Below are positions 48,879 through 58,323 of a DNA stretch of 64,000 bases, piece after piece (the stretch's first letter is position 1; every line of letters begins with the position of its first letter). Position numbers and translations under genes: made by a program. Under the pieces are notes generated by a model, which did no database searches, had not been told where the DNA came from, and was given only the letters and a program-made list of their open reading frames with translations. Origin of the DNA: Paenibacillus rhizosphaerae. GTDB taxonomy: Bacteria > Bacillota > Bacilli > Paenibacillales > Paenibacillaceae. The DNA lies in NCBI RefSeq assembly GCF_014192015.1, contig NZ_JACHXJ010000002.1, forward strand, positions 558,001-622,000, in the 5' to 3' direction.

Positions 48879-50432
48879 ATGTTGAATCCTAGTAAAGAGC
48901 AGGTCATCGCCCTGGCCGGACAGTACAATCTGATCCCGGTCGTCAAGCGGCTGTTGGCCGATATGGAAACGCCAATCCGTTTGTTTCAGCGCTATGCCCA
49001 GCGGGAATGCGCATTTCTGCTTGAAAGTGTAGAGGGAGGAAGCCAGTGGGCCCGTTATTCGTTTATCGGGACGGACCCGTTCATGATGATCTCCGGCAAG
49101 AAGGGGGAAATCGTGCTGGAGCAGGGTGGACAAAAGCAGAGCATGAAAGGGAAGCCCGTTGAGGAGCTCAAGGCGCTGCTTCGCTCGTACCGAAGCCCGA
49201 AACTCGATGATCTTCCTCCGTTCACGGGAGGAGCGATCGGTTTCTTCGGATACGATCTGCTGCAGTATTATGAGAAGCTTCCCGCGCATCAGGTCGACGA
49301 TCTGGGGATGGACGACATCCGGTTCATGTTCTGCGACACGATCATCGTGTTCGATCATGTGAAGCAGCAAATTTTGCTGGTCGGCAACGTGCATGTAAAA
49401 GAAGGGGACAGCGACGAAGCGATCCGCAAAACGTATGACGAGGTGGACTGCAGGCTGGAGGAGATCGCGGAGCAGCTGCAAGAGCAGGGCCCGAGAGAGA
49501 ACGTTAACGGCCGCAGCATACCGGCGGATATCGACCTCGGCGAAATCAAGTCGAATATGACCAGGGAGCAGTATATGGCGAATGTCCGCCAGGCGCAGGA
49601 GTATATTCGCGCAGGAGACATTTTCCAGGTGGTTCTGTCCCAGCGCTTTCATATCGAGACGGAGGTGTCCCCGCTGCACGTGTACCGGGTGCTGAGAACA
49701 TTGAATCCTTCGCCTTATATGTATTATTTGAAAATGCATGAAGAAATCATTGTCGGCACCTCGCCCGAGGCGCTCGTCAAGGTCGACGGCAACCGGGTCG
49801 GCACACGTCCGATCGCAGGCACGCGGCCGCGGGGAGCGGATGAGGCGGAAGACAGCCGCCTTGCCGCCGAGCTGCTCGCCGATGAGAAGGAGCGCGCCGA
49901 GCATTTGATGCTCGTGGATTTGGGACGCAACGATCTTGGCAGGGTGTCGGCGTTCGGCACCGTCAAATGCGACAGCTTTATGGAAATTGAAAAGTATTCG
50001 CATGTGATGCACATGGTATCGAATGTGTCGGGCACGCTGCGCGACGACAAAGATTTCTTCGACGCCTTTCTGTCCTGCCTGCCGGCGGGAACGGTATCTG
50101 GAGCACCGAAGCTGAGAGCGATGGAGATCATCGCCGAGATGGAGCGGGAGGCGCGCGGCGCTTATGCCGGCGCCATCGGGTACCTGGGCTTTAACGCCAA
50201 CATGGACTCCTGCATTACGATCCGGACGATCATATTCCGCAAGGGCAAGGCGTACGTGCAGGCGGGCGCAGGCATTGTGTGGGACTCCGTTCCGGAGAAA
50301 GAGTATGAGGAGACGGTGAACAAAGCCAAAGCGCTCCTGAAATCGATCCGGACGGCGGAAGCGATGTTCCCGCAGGTGAAACCGGAGCGCGAAGTGACCA
50401 ATCAGGATTATTTTTTTGAATATACACCTTAA
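48879..50432 (+). CDS. trpE: Anthranilate synthase component I
   Basis: 517 residues, ATG behind GAAGGAGGG. It makes anthranilate from chorismate with glutamine-derived ammonia. The feedback-site LLES segment is near 45-50; the catalytic domain has PEALVKVDG, RPIAGTRPRG (about 308-317), ERAEHLMLVDLGRNDLGRV (about 337-355), SGAPKLRAMEII (about 407-418) and QAGAGIVWDSVPEKEYEET. The amidotransferase partner TrpG is not in the operon. Confidence 0.97.
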   Translation: MLNPSKEQVIALAGQYNLIPVVKRLLADMETPIRLFQRYAQRECAFLLESVEGGSQWARYSFIGTDPFMMISGKKGEIVLEQGGQKQSMKGKPVEELKALLRSYRSPKLDDLPPFTGGAIGFFGYDLLQYYEKLPAHQVDDLGMDDIRFMFCDTIIVFDHVKQQILLVGNVHVKEGDSDEAIRKTYDEVDCRLEEIAEQLQEQGPRENVNGRSIPADIDLGEIKSNMTREQYMANVRQAQEYIRAGDIFQVVLSQRFHIETEVSPLHVYRVLRTLNPSPYMYYLKMHEEIIVGTSPEALVKVDGNRVGTRPIAGTRPRGADEAEDSRLAAELLADEKERAEHLMLVDLGRNDLGRVSAFGTVKCDSFMEIEKYSHVMHMVSNVSGTLRDDKDFFDAFLSCLPAGTVSGAPKLRAMEIIAEMEREARGAYAGAIGYLGFNANMDSCITIRTIIFRKGKAYVQAGAGIVWDSVPEKEYEETVNKAKALLKSIRTAEAMFPQVKPEREVTNQDYFFEYTP

Positions 50433-50457
50433 TGGACCGGAAAGGAGAGGAAAGAGC

Positions 50458-51498
50458 ATGGGCGCAAGCGAATTGATTCATGCCAGTTTGTCACAATTGA
50501 TCGGAGGCGCGGATCTTTCAAGGGAGGAAGCCCGCGGACTGATGCAGTGCATCATGGAAGGAGCGGCGACATCTTCCCAGATCGGGGCACTGCTGACGGC
50601 GCTGCGGATCAAGGGGGAGACGGTGGATGAAATCACGGGCTTTGCCGAAGCGATGAGAAGCGTCGCGAGCCATGTGGCGACCGACAACGCAAGGCTGCTG
50701 GATACCTGCGGAACGGGCGGATCGGGGATCCACAAATTCAACATTTCTACGGTCTCGGCGATTATTTCTTCTTCCGTTTCGGTCCGGGTGGCAAAACACG
50801 GCAACCGCTCGGCCTCCGGCCGCGCGGGCAGCGCCGATGTACTGGAAGCGCTCGGCGTTAACATTCATTTGAGCAGTGAACAGGCCAAACGGTGCCTGGA
50901 GGAAATCGGCATCTGCTTCCTGTTCGCCCAAATCTACCATCCGTCCATGAAGCATGCAGCCGCTCCGCGCAAGGAGCTCGGCGTACGGACGGTATTTAAT
51001 ATGCTGGGGCCGCTGACGAATCCGGCCGGAGCCGACCGTCAGCTGCTGGGAATTTACGACCGGAACAAGACCGAAACGATCGCTAACGTGCTGAAGGAGC
51101 TCGGCTCCAAACGGGCGCTCGTCGTGACCAGCCTGGAAGGGCTCGACGAAATCAGCATTTCCGGCCCGACGCAAATTTCCGAACTGCGCCACGGCGAAGT
51201 GCGGACCTATCAGATTCACCCGCATGATCTCGGGCTGGACGCCCACCCGCTGGAAGCCGTTCTGGGCGGCGATGCGGTGCAAAATGCCGCCATTATCCGC
51301 TCGGTGCTGGCAGGCGAGAAGAGCCCGTACCGCGACATCGTGCTGGCCAACGCGGGGGCATGCATCTATGTGGCGGGCCTTGCGGACAGCATCGCGGAGG
51401 GCGTGCAGGCGGCGGCCGGCGCCATCGACAACGGCAGCGCATCGGCCAAACTGGAGCAACTGATCCAAATGACAGGAGAGCTGAGCTATGTATCTTGA
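50458..51498 (+). CDS. trpD: Anthranilate phosphoribosyltransferase
   Basis: 346 residues from ATG 50458 (AAAGGAGAGG upstream), 25 bases after trpE. It joins anthranilate to PRPP. The phosphate-binding CGTGGSGIHKFNIST (about 83-97), KHGNRSASGRAGSADVLEALG (21 residues; 50794-50856) and FAQIYHPSMKHAAAPRKELG (about 157-176) are family signatures; the substrate DE pair is in LEGLDEISIS. Overlaps trpC by 11 bases. Confidence 0.97.
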   Translation: MGASELIHASLSQLIGGADLSREEARGLMQCIMEGAATSSQIGALLTALRIKGETVDEITGFAEAMRSVASHVATDNARLLDTCGTGGSGIHKFNISTVSAIISSSVSVRVAKHGNRSASGRAGSADVLEALGVNIHLSSEQAKRCLEEIGICFLFAQIYHPSMKHAAAPRKELGVRTVFNMLGPLTNPAGADRQLLGIYDRNKTETIANVLKELGSKRALVVTSLEGLDEISISGPTQISELRHGEVRTYQIHPHDLGLDAHPLEAVLGGDAVQNAAIIRSVLAGEKSPYRDIVLANAGACIYVAGLADSIAEGVQAAAGAIDNGSASAKLEQLIQMTGELSYVS

Positions 51499-52318
51499 TA
51501 AAATCGTACAAACCAAACGGGCTGAGGTGGCCCGACTCGCTGAGCATTTCTCGCTTGCGGAAGCGGAACGCCAAATCGCGGCGATGCCCGCGACCAGAGG
51601 GTTCCACCGGGCGCTGACTGCAGGACGCAAGCGGAGCATGGGGCTCATCGCCGAGGTGAAGAAAGCTTCGCCTTCCAAGGGACTCATTCGTCCGGATTTT
51701 CATCCGGTGCGAATCGCCCAGGCTTATGAAGCGGCAGGGGCCGACTGCCTGTCGGTTCTAACGGACGTTGAATACTTTCAGGGGAGCGGGCAGTATTTGC
51801 GCGATGTGCGCACCGCGGTGAACCTGCCGCTGCTGCGGAAGGATTTCATCATCGACGAGCGGCAAATTTATGAAGCCCGCCTCCTCGGAGCGGACGCGGT
51901 ACTGCTGATCGCAGCCATTCTGGAGCCAGATCAAATCGCCGCTTACCTGCAGCGGGCAGGTGCGGTCGGGCTGGACGCCCTGATTGAAGTTCACAGCCGG
52001 GAAGAGCTCGAAACCGTGCTTGGCTTGGGAGCGGATTTGCACCAAGGAGCGCTGATCGGGATCAACAACCGGAATCTGCATACGTTCGAGACTTCCCTGG
52101 AAGCGACGGCAAAGCTTCGGGAGCTGATTCCACAAGGGATTCCCGTCATCAGCGAGAGCGGCATCGCCGGCAAAGAGGATATGGCGTATTTGGAGCAGGC
52201 GGGAGCAAGCGGCGTGCTGATCGGTGAGTATTTCATGCGCCGGGATGACATCGCAGAGGCGGTCCGTGACTTGATGGGGCCGACTTTTTCCGGGGGAGAA
52301 GTGAAGCATCGTGGGTGA
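51488..52318 (+). CDS. trpC: Indole-3-glycerol phosphate synthase
   Basis: 276 residues, ATG 51488 inside the trpD end. A TIM barrel closing the indole ring. LIAEVKKASPSKGLI (about 54-68), VLTDVEYFQGS (about 90-100), LLRKDFIIDERQIYEARLLG (about 116-135), IGINNRNLHTF and SESGIAGKEDM (about 218-228) give the catalytic Lys/Glu set. Overlaps trpF by 8 bases. Confidence 0.97.
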   Translation: MYLDKIVQTKRAEVARLAEHFSLAEAERQIAAMPATRGFHRALTAGRKRSMGLIAEVKKASPSKGLIRPDFHPVRIAQAYEAAGADCLSVLTDVEYFQGSGQYLRDVRTAVNLPLLRKDFIIDERQIYEARLLGADAVLLIAAILEPDQIAAYLQRAGAVGLDALIEVHSREELETVLGLGADLHQGALIGINNRNLHTFETSLEATAKLRELIPQGIPVISESGIAGKEDMAYLEQAGASGVLIGEYFMRRDDIAEAVRDLMGPTFSGGEVKHRG

Positions 52319-52982
52319 GACGGCGGTAAAAATTTGTGGACTTCAGGACGTTGAAGTGCTAAAATCAATGGTAAACTTGCCTGTGGATTATATCGGATTC
52401 GTATTCGCACCGAGCCGGCGCCGGGTAACGCCTGAACAGGCTGCCCTGCTTGCAGCGCAGCTGAAGGCATGGCAGACGCCCGAGATTCCGCAAAGCGTCG
52501 GCGTGTTCGTCAACCCGGACCTGGAAGAGCTCGCTGCAATCATGGATCAGGCCCAGCTTGATGTCGTTCAGCTCCATGGACAGGAAAGTCCGCAATTTTG
52601 CCGGGAGGTCAAGGAACGCTTGGGGACACGGGTATTCAAGGTCTTGTCGGTTCAATCCCTTAATGAGAATTCCGAAGCATCTATAAATCATGAACGATAC
52701 GCAGGCGTGATCGACGGCCTGCTGCTTGATACATTCGATCCGGTCTATGGCGGAGGATCGGGAAGCACGTTTGCCTGGGAGGAAATACCGGCATACCGCG
52801 ATTGGGCTAGAACCCAAGGGATACCGCTGTTTGTAGCCGGTGGCCTTCTGCCGTCCAACGTGGCCGAGCTGATCAATAAGTACAGCCCAGATGGCGTAGA
52901 CGTTTCCAGCGGCGTGGAAAGCGACGGAGTAAAAGATATAGACAAAATCGCAGCATTTGTGGGAAGGGTGAAGCAGGCATGA
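52311..52982 (+). CDS. trpF: Phosphoribosylanthranilate isomerase
   Basis: 223 residues, GTG 52311 after GGGGAGAAGTG. A small TIM barrel. KICGLQD (about 6-12, catalytic Cys), [20 protein letters not shown] (about 25-44), VQLHGQES (about 83-90), [17 protein letters not shown] (about 137-153, catalytic Asp) and the phosphate-binding [10 protein letters not shown] and [10 protein letters not shown] are all visible. Overlaps trpB by 4 bases. Confidence 0.96.
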   Translation: MGETAVKICGLQDVEVLKSMVNLPVDYIGFVFAPSRRRVTPEQAALLAAQLKAWQTPEIPQSVGVFVNPDLEELAAIMDQAQLDVVQLHGQESPQFCREVKERLGTRVFKVLSVQSLNENSEASINHERYAGVIDGLLLDTFDPVYGGGSGSTFAWEEIPAYRDWARTQGIPLFVAGGLLPSNVAELINKYSPDGVDVSSGVESDGVKDIDKIAAFVGRVKQA

Positions 52983-54178
52983 CAACACAATTACCAGACA
53001 AGAACGGGCGGTTCGGCCCTTTTGGCGGACGATTCGTTCCCGAGACGCTCATGAACGCGCTGATCGAGCTTGAGGAGTCATACAACCGGTATTCAGACGA
53101 CCCAAGCTTTCAGGAGGAGCTGAATTATCTGCTTAAGCAGTACTCCGGCCGTGAGACGCCCTTGTACTATGCGGAGCGTCTCAGCGAGCATTTGGGGCAG
53201 GCGAAGATCTACCTGAAACGGGAGGACCTCAATCACACCGGCGCCCATAAAATCAACAATGCGCTCGGACAAGGCGTCCTCGCCAAGCGAATGGGCAAGA
53301 CGAAGGTCATTGCCGAGACGGGAGCAGGCCAGCACGGCGTGGCAACGGCAACCGTGGCCGCACTCCTGGGTATGGAATGCAAGGTGTTCATGGGAGAAGA
53401 AGATACGAAGCGGCAGGCGCTGAACGTATTCCGGATGCAGATGCTGGGCGCGGAAGTCGTACCCGTTACGTCCGGTTCGCGAACACTGAAGGATGCCGGC
53501 AACGAGGCGCTGCGGTATTGGGTCAGCCATGTTGACGATACGTTCTACATCCTCGGTTCTGCCGTAGGGCCGCATCCGTATCCGATGATGGTGCGCAACT
53601 TCCAGCGGATTATCGGCGACGAGACGCGCCGCCAGATCCAGGAGACGGAAGGGCGGCTGCCGGACTACGTTGTCGCGGCCATTGGCGGCGGCAGCAATGC
53701 GATCGGCATGTTCTACCCGTTTATCGAAGATAAGGATGTCCGCTTGATCGGCGTGGAAGCTGCAGGGAAGGGCGTGGAGACCGCCTTCCACGCGGCGACG
53801 ATGAGCAAGGGCACCCATGGCGTCTTCCAAGGCTCGATGAGCTATCTGCTGCAGGACGATTTTGGCCAGGTGCAGGAAGCTCACTCCATATCGGCCGGAC
53901 TGGATTATCCGGGCGTCGGACCTGAGCATTCTTACCTTAAGGACATTGAGCGTGCCCAATACGTTCCGATAACGGATCAGGAAGCGCTCGATGCGCTTCA
54001 GCTGTTATGCCGGACGGAAGGGATCATTCCGGCTTTGGAATCCGCACATGCCATCGCTGAAGTGGTGAAGATGGCGCCGCGGCTCGGAGCCGACGACATC
54101 GTCGTCATCTGCTTGTCCGGACGGGGAGACAAGGACGTGGAGTCCATCATGGCTTATACGGGAGGTAAACAGGCATGA
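52979..54178 (+). CDS. trpB: Tryptophan synthase beta chain
   Basis: 399 residues, ATG 52979. A PLP enzyme joining indole and serine. [16 protein letters not shown] (about 11-26), [20 protein letters not shown] (about 79-98; PLP lysine in HTGAHKINN), [21 protein letters not shown] (about 229-239) and the final SGRGDKD (about 383-389). It overlaps both neighbours by 4 bases, which couples it to trpA. Confidence 0.98.
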   Translation: MTTQLPDKNGRFGPFGGRFVPETLMNALIELEESYNRYSDDPSFQEELNYLLKQYSGRETPLYYAERLSEHLGQAKIYLKREDLNHTGAHKINNALGQGVLAKRMGKTKVIAETGAGQHGVATATVAALLGMECKVFMGEEDTKRQALNVFRMQMLGAEVVPVTSGSRTLKDAGNEALRYWVSHVDDTFYILGSAVGPHPYPMMVRNFQRIIGDETRRQIQETEGRLPDYVVAAIGGGSNAIGMFYPFIEDKDVRLIGVEAAGKGVETAFHAATMSKGTHGVFQGSMSYLLQDDFGQVQEAHSISAGLDYPGVGPEHSYLKDIERAQYVPITDQEALDALQLLCRTEGIIPALESAHAIAEVVKMAPRLGADDIVVICLSGRGDKDVESIMAYTGGKQA

Positions 54179-54981
54179 ATTTGATGGATCAAACGTTTGC
54201 CCGTCTCAAACAGGAGAATCAAACGGCGCTGATTCCTTTTCTGACCATCGGTGATCCGGATCCCGATACGTCGGTTGAAATTATAGCCGGTCTCGAAGCG
54301 GCCGGAGCCGACATGATCGAGCTGGGTGTGCCGTATTCGGACCCTTTGGCTGACGGTCCGGTAATTCAGCGGGCTTCCGAGCGGGCGCTGAAGCATCAGG
54401 TGACGATCAAGACCTGCATGGAGACGGCGGTCAGAGCGCGCAAAGCCGGCGTGAGGCTTCCGTTCATTCTGTTTACCTATTACAATCCGGTGCTACAGTT
54501 CGGGCTGGACCGCTTTTTTGAGGAGGTCAAAGCTCATGACATCAGCGGCATCATCATCCCGGACCTGCCGATCGAGGAGTCGGCCGACGTGCGCGCCCGG
54601 GCTGAGCGGGCGGATATCCATGTCGTGCCGCTGGTGGCTCCGACCTCCCATGAGCGGATCAAATCGATCGTGGAAGGAGCCAGAGGCTTCATTTACTGTG
54701 TATCCTCGCTCGGCGTGACGGGTGAGCGGGCAAGCTTCCACGAAGGCGTGGAAGATTTCATCGCCAGCGTGAAGCAGTATACGGACATTCCGGTAGCCAT
54801 TGGCTTCGGCATTTCGAACAGGGAACAGGCGGTTCGCTTTTCCCGGATCTGCGACGGCGTCGTCGTGGGCAGCGCCATCGTCCGCAAGGTCGAAGAGGCC
54901 ATTCCGCTGCTTCAGGGCAGAGATACGCATGAGCAGGGCCTTTTGCAAATCCGTGAATTTGTGGCACAATTAAAACCATAA
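54175..54981 (+). CDS. trpA: Tryptophan synthase alpha chain
   Basis: 268 residues, ATG 54175. It releases indole to the beta chain through a tunnel. Catalytic Glu in [19 protein letters not shown] (about 45-63), catalytic Asp in [12 protein letters not shown] (about 124-135), loop GVTGERASF (about 181-189), and phosphate-site GFGISNREQ and [10 protein letters not shown]. Last trp gene; hisC follows after 27 bases. Confidence 0.97.
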   Translation: MNLMDQTFARLKQENQTALIPFLTIGDPDPDTSVEIIAGLEAAGADMIELGVPYSDPLADGPVIQRASERALKHQVTIKTCMETAVRARKAGVRLPFILFTYYNPVLQFGLDRFFEEVKAHDISGIIIPDLPIEESADVRARAERADIHVVPLVAPTSHERIKSIVEGARGFIYCVSSLGVTGERASFHEGVEDFIASVKQYTDIPVAIGFGISNREQAVRFSRICDGVVVGSAIVRKVEEAIPLLQGRDTHEQGLLQIREFVAQLKP

Positions 54982-55008
54982 TCTTGTGTTGAAAGTGAGG
55001 GGGATACG

Positions 55009-56109
55009 GTGAAACCAAAATCCCAGATAGTGAACATTCCAGTCTATGAGCCGGGCAAACCGATTGAAGAAGTCAAGCGGGAGCTTGGTCTCAGTGAAGT
55101 CATCAAGCTGGCTTCCAACGAAAATCCTTACGGCGCTTCGCCGCGGGTGAAGGAGGCGGTGCTTGCCGAGCTCGACAACATCAGCCTGTACCCGGACGGT
55201 GGAGCGGTGGAGCTTACCGCGGAAGTGGCCCGTTTCCTGGGCGTAGAGCCCGGACAAATCATTTTCGGCTGCGGCTCGGATGAAGTCATCGCCCTGATCT
55301 GCCGCGCGTTTCTGGTTTCCGGCGACGAGACGATTATGGCGGATCAAACCTTCTCCGTATATAAAAGCAACGCCGACATCGAAGGGGCCGTCAGCATCGA
55401 AGTGCCGCTGGTGGACGGAAAGCATGATCTTGAAGCGATGCTCGCCAAGCTCAGCAGCAAAACGAAGATCGTATGGATTTGCAACCCGAACAACCCGACG
55501 GGAACGATTCTTTCCGAAACCGAACTGACCGGCTTCCTGGATCAGGTCCCATCGGATGTCATGGTGGTGCTGGATGAAGCTTACTTTGAGTATGTAACCG
55601 ACCTCTCCTATCCGGACGGAAGTAAACTTCTTGCCAAGTATCCAAACCTGGTCGTTCTCCGGACCTTCTCGAAGATCTACGGCATGGCTTCCCTGCGGAT
55701 CGGGTACGGCGTGGCTCAGCCTGAGGTCATTCAGCTGATCAACCGGGTACGCGAGCCGTTCAACACGACGCGTGCAGCCCAGGCGGCGGCCAAAGCGGCG
55801 CTTGCGGATCAGGAATACGTGGCCAATTGCCGCATCGCCAACGCGGAGGGCATCAAGCAGCTGCAGGCCGAATTCGAACGGCTGGGTCTCGATTACTTCC
55901 CGGCGCACGGCAACTTTATTATGGTCAATGTGCGCAAGCCTGCGGTGGAAATGTTCCAATCGCTGCTGCACAAGGGAATTATCGTTCGCGCCGGCTTCGG
56001 CAAGTATCCGAACCATGTTCGTGTGACCGTGGGATCCGAGGAACAAAATAAAGCATTTATTCACGCATTGGAGCAGGTATTGAGCGAAGATAAGGCCCAA
56101 GTGCAGTAA
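55009..56109 (+). CDS. hisC: Histidinol-phosphate aminotransferase (also aromatic aminotransferase)
   Basis: 366 residues, GTG 55009 behind GTGAGGGGG. A class I/II PLP aminotransferase: KLASNENPYGASP (about 33-45), NPNNPTGTIL (about 163-172), VVLDEAYFEY (about 185-194) and the PLP lysine in RTFSKIYGMASLRIGY (about 217-232). In B. subtilis the enzyme in this trp-linked location serves histidine, tyrosine and phenylalanine synthesis, which explains its place before tyrA. Confidence 0.94.
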   Translation: MKPKSQIVNIPVYEPGKPIEEVKRELGLSEVIKLASNENPYGASPRVKEAVLAELDNISLYPDGGAVELTAEVARFLGVEPGQIIFGCGSDEVIALICRAFLVSGDETIMADQTFSVYKSNADIEGAVSIEVPLVDGKHDLEAMLAKLSSKTKIVWICNPNNPTGTILSETELTGFLDQVPSDVMVVLDEAYFEYVTDLSYPDGSKLLAKYPNLVVLRTFSKIYGMASLRIGYGVAQPEVIQLINRVREPFNTTRAAQAAAKAALADQEYVANCRIANAEGIKQLQAEFERLGLDYFPAHGNFIMVNVRKPAVEMFQSLLHKGIIVRAGFGKYPNHVRVTVGSEEQNKAFIHALEQVLSEDKAQVQ

Positions 56110-56133
56110 GTGCGAACAAACGAGTGAGGGAAC

Positions 56134-57231
56134 ATGAATACAACGAAGATTGCTATATTTGGAGTGGGTCTGATCGGCGGTTCGCTGGCGCTTTGCTTTA
56201 AAGGCAAGCCCGGCCTGACCGTCGTGGGCCATGCCCATCTCCCCGAATTGGCCGACAAATATATGAGCCGCGGCGTCGTCGACGCAGCGACGCTGTCCAT
56301 GGAAGAAGCCGCACTTGATGCGGACTTCATTTTTTTGTGCGTTCCTGTCGGTATGCTGGAAGAATACCTGGACCGGTTAAGCAACTTGCCATTGAAAAAA
56401 GGCTGCATCGTCACCGATGTGGGCAGCACGAAGGCGAGCATCGCGCAAGCTGCGCGTGAGCATGATTTCAAGGACTTTTACTTCATCGGCGGGCACCCGA
56501 TGGCCGGCTCCGAGCGTTCCGGTGTAGAGGCGGCCACACCGCTGCTGTTTGAGAACGCGTATTATGTGCTGACTCCGCCTCCGGGAACGCCTGACCATGC
56601 TTATGACGCGCTGGCGCAGCTCCTGTCGTACACCCGCGCCCAGATCGTCAAGGTGGATCCGGTCCTGCACGATGAGATCGTCGGGGCGATCAGCCATCTG
56701 CCGCATATCATCGCGGTGGCGCTGGTGAACCAGGTGTGCGATTACAATCATGCCAATTCCTTATACCGGCTGCTCGCGGCAGGCGGTTTTCGTGACATTA
56801 CCCGGATTGCATCCAGCGATCCGCTGATTTGGCGCGATATCCTGCTGGGCAACAAAAACGTGCTGCTCAGACAGCTGAAGGACTGGAATGAAGGCATCGC
56901 TGCGTTCGTAGAAATGCTGGAAGAAGGCGATGGAGAGGCGATACAAGAGGCGTTTGCCAAAGCGAACGATTTCCGCAGCGAACTTCCGGAACGCCGGAAG
57001 GGCATGATTACGCCTAGCTTTGATCTGTACCTCGACGTCCCGGATACGCCCGGTATTATCGGTAAAATCGCCACGGAGCTGGGGGTTCGGCACATCAACC
57101 TCAGCAACATGCAGATCATTGAGAGCCGGGAGGACGTTCCTGGCATTCTGCGCCTGTCCTTCAGGCAGGAACATGATTTGGAGCGGGCCAAGGAACTGCT
57201 GCAATCCATGAGTTATCAGGTATCGCAGTAA
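56134..57231 (+). CDS. tyrA: Prephenate dehydrogenase
   Basis: 365 residues, ATG 56134 (GAGTGAGGG upstream). It oxidatively decarboxylates prephenate to 4-hydroxyphenylpyruvate. NAD-binding FGVGLIGGSLALCF (about 7-20), TDVGSTKASI (about 94-103), FIGGHPMAGSERSGVEAA (about 117-134), and the helical dimer domain; an ACT domain at about 295-365 (DVPDTPGIIGKIATELGV) suggests feedback control. aroE, which follows in B. subtilis, is absent. Confidence 0.96.
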   Translation: MNTTKIAIFGVGLIGGSLALCFKGKPGLTVVGHAHLPELADKYMSRGVVDAATLSMEEAALDADFIFLCVPVGMLEEYLDRLSNLPLKKGCIVTDVGSTKASIAQAAREHDFKDFYFIGGHPMAGSERSGVEAATPLLFENAYYVLTPPPGTPDHAYDALAQLLSYTRAQIVKVDPVLHDEIVGAISHLPHIIAVALVNQVCDYNHANSLYRLLAAGGFRDITRIASSDPLIWRDILLGNKNVLLRQLKDWNEGIAAFVEMLEEGDGEAIQEAFAKANDFRSELPERRKGMITPSFDLYLDVPDTPGIIGKIATELGVRHINLSNMQIIESREDVPGILRLSFRQEHDLERAKELLQSMSYQVSQ

Positions 57232-57233
57232 AT

Positions 57234-57249
57234 TTTAAAACGTTTACAA
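57234..57249 (+). promoter_or_regulatory. cre-like site 1 (one mismatch)
   Basis: TTTAAAACGTTTACAA matches 15 of 16 positions of WTGNAARCGNWWWCAW, starting three bases after the tyrA stop. Its centre is 43 bp (about four helical turns) from the centre of the perfect site at 57277-57292. Confidence 0.7.
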
Positions 57250-57268
57250 AAAAACGCTTACTTTAGTG

Positions 57269-57297
57269 TTGACAAAATGAAAACGTATACATATAAT
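57269..57297 (+). promoter_or_regulatory. perfect-consensus sigma-A promoter with a cre site in its spacer
   Basis: TTGACA (57269-57274), 17-base spacer, TATAAT (57292-57297): consensus in both hexamers and spacing. ATGAAAACGTATACAT (57277-57292) is a 16/16 match to the CcpA cre consensus and fills the spacer, a position where CcpA binding should repress. Predicted start A57304. Confidence 0.88.
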
Positions 57298-57303
57298 AAA
57301 AGT

Positions 57304-57379
57304 ACAGTATGGTTTCTCTCCACTCCTATCCAAATAAATGGCACTTTGTGCAGCCACCCAATGCGGGTGGTTTTTTTTT
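57304..57379 (+). ncRNA. predicted CcpA-controlled small RNA, about 76 nt
   Basis: The transcript from the promoter at 57269-57297 would run to the terminator whose stem is CCACCC (57354-57359) and GGGTGG (57365-57370) with nine T after it. It has no frame with a ribosome binding site. Its 5' half carries TTTCTCTCCACTCCTATCC (57313-57331), 17 of 19 pyrimidines, whose ACTCCT can pair with Shine-Dalgarno AGGAGT; a small hairpin GCAC-TTT-GTGC (57341-57351) precedes the terminator. Bacterial sRNAs that bind ribosome binding sites have this layout. The same terminator also ends read-through from tyrA, so an untranscribed promoter cannot be excluded. Confidence 0.65.
57354..57379 (+). terminator. 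intrinsic terminator of the small RNA and of the trp-tyrA operon
   Basis: CCACCC/GGGTGG stem, loop AATGC, nine T. A second, weaker T-rich hairpin (GCCT/AGGC) follows at about 57380-57408. The remaining gap to 57723 holds no gene I can support; TTGACT (57523-57528) with TATGTT (57545-57550, 16-base spacer) is a possible promoter for the sigma-factor gene. Confidence 0.88.
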
Positions 57380-57723
57380 GCCTTTTTTATTTTGAGGCCA
57401 TTTTTTTTCTATAATCTAGCAACATTTACGTGACGAAATTCGTCTATTAAGAGATTAGTGATGATTCAGTGGGTTCCAAAAAGCGTTAATATCCCCTTGG
57501 ATTTGGCAATTCACCTTGAGGTTTGACTGACTAGCAGGAATTAATATGTTACAATGGAAATGATATATTTGTAGAATCGTTGCCGATTTTGCCGAATACA
57601 TAGCTTTTTGGACGTTTATACTGCCGCGCGGTGGCGTAAATACCGCAACTTTTCATCACCTGTTCAGTACAAACATATAACTGAATCGAACGGGGATGCT
57701 TGTGTACGGTCGAGGAGGTCACA

Positions 57724-58323
57724 ATGGAAATGACGGATTCGCAGATGATACAGGACATCAAGAAGGGCAATGTAGAGCTCTTCTCTGAATTGATGCGCCG
57801 TTATCAGCGGAAAATATTGGCATTTGTATATCATATGCTTAAAAGTTCACATTTGGAGTTAATGGCGGAGGACCTGTGTTCAGAGACGTTTTATAAGGCT
57901 TTCAAGAGCCTGCATTCGTTTCGTGAGGTTGATGCGTCGTTCTCCACATGGCTCTATACGATTGCCCGGAACACGGTGCTCAGCGAGCTGAGAAAGCAGC
58001 GCAGCGCCAATGTACCGCTTGAGGAGAGCGGGGTTACGCCGGTTGCGCCGATGGAGGTGGCGCCGGAGCAGGCCATTTTGCGTACTGAGAAGGTTGAGCT
58101 GGTACGGGAGGCCATTAACAACCTGCCTGAAAAGCAGCGATCCGCGCTCATTTTACGGGAATACGATCAGCTCGATTACCAGGAGATTGCCGACATTTTA
58201 GGTCAAAGCGTCAGCTCTGTAAAATCTCTTCTATTCCGGGCAAGGTCCAGTGTAAAAGTTCAGCTGGAGCCGTATTTTTACGAGCTGACGTATGAAGAAT
58301 ATGAAGGGATGAAAAGCAAATGA
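57724..58323 (+). CDS. ECF-type RNA polymerase sigma factor
   Basis: 199 residues from ATG 57724 (GAGGAGG upstream); GTG 57700 is unlikely. Sigma region 2 spans about 20-95, with MAEDLCSETFYKAFKSL (region 2.2/2.3, about 49-65) and FSTWLYTIARNTVLSELRKQ (2.3/2.4). Region 4 spans about 125-185, with LPEKQRSALILREYDQLDYQ and EIADILGQSVSSVKSLLFRA, the helix-turn-helix. Only regions 2 and 4 are present, as in ECF factors (SigW-like). The overlapping next gene is its anti-sigma factor; the promoters it reads are not known. Confidence 0.9.
   Translation: MEMTDSQMIQDIKKGNVELFSELMRRYQRKILAFVYHMLKSSHLELMAEDLCSETFYKAFKSLHSFREVDASFSTWLYTIARNTVLSELRKQRSANVPLEESGVTPVAPMEVAPEQAILRTEKVELVREAINNLPEKQRSALILREYDQLDYQEIADILGQSVSSVKSLLFRARSSVKVQLEPYFYELTYEEYEGMKSK

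Noticed and set aside
48858..50459. A 533-codon minus-strand open frame opposite trpE
   Set aside because: trpE is unambiguous on the plus strand; the opposite frame has no domain or ribosome binding site.
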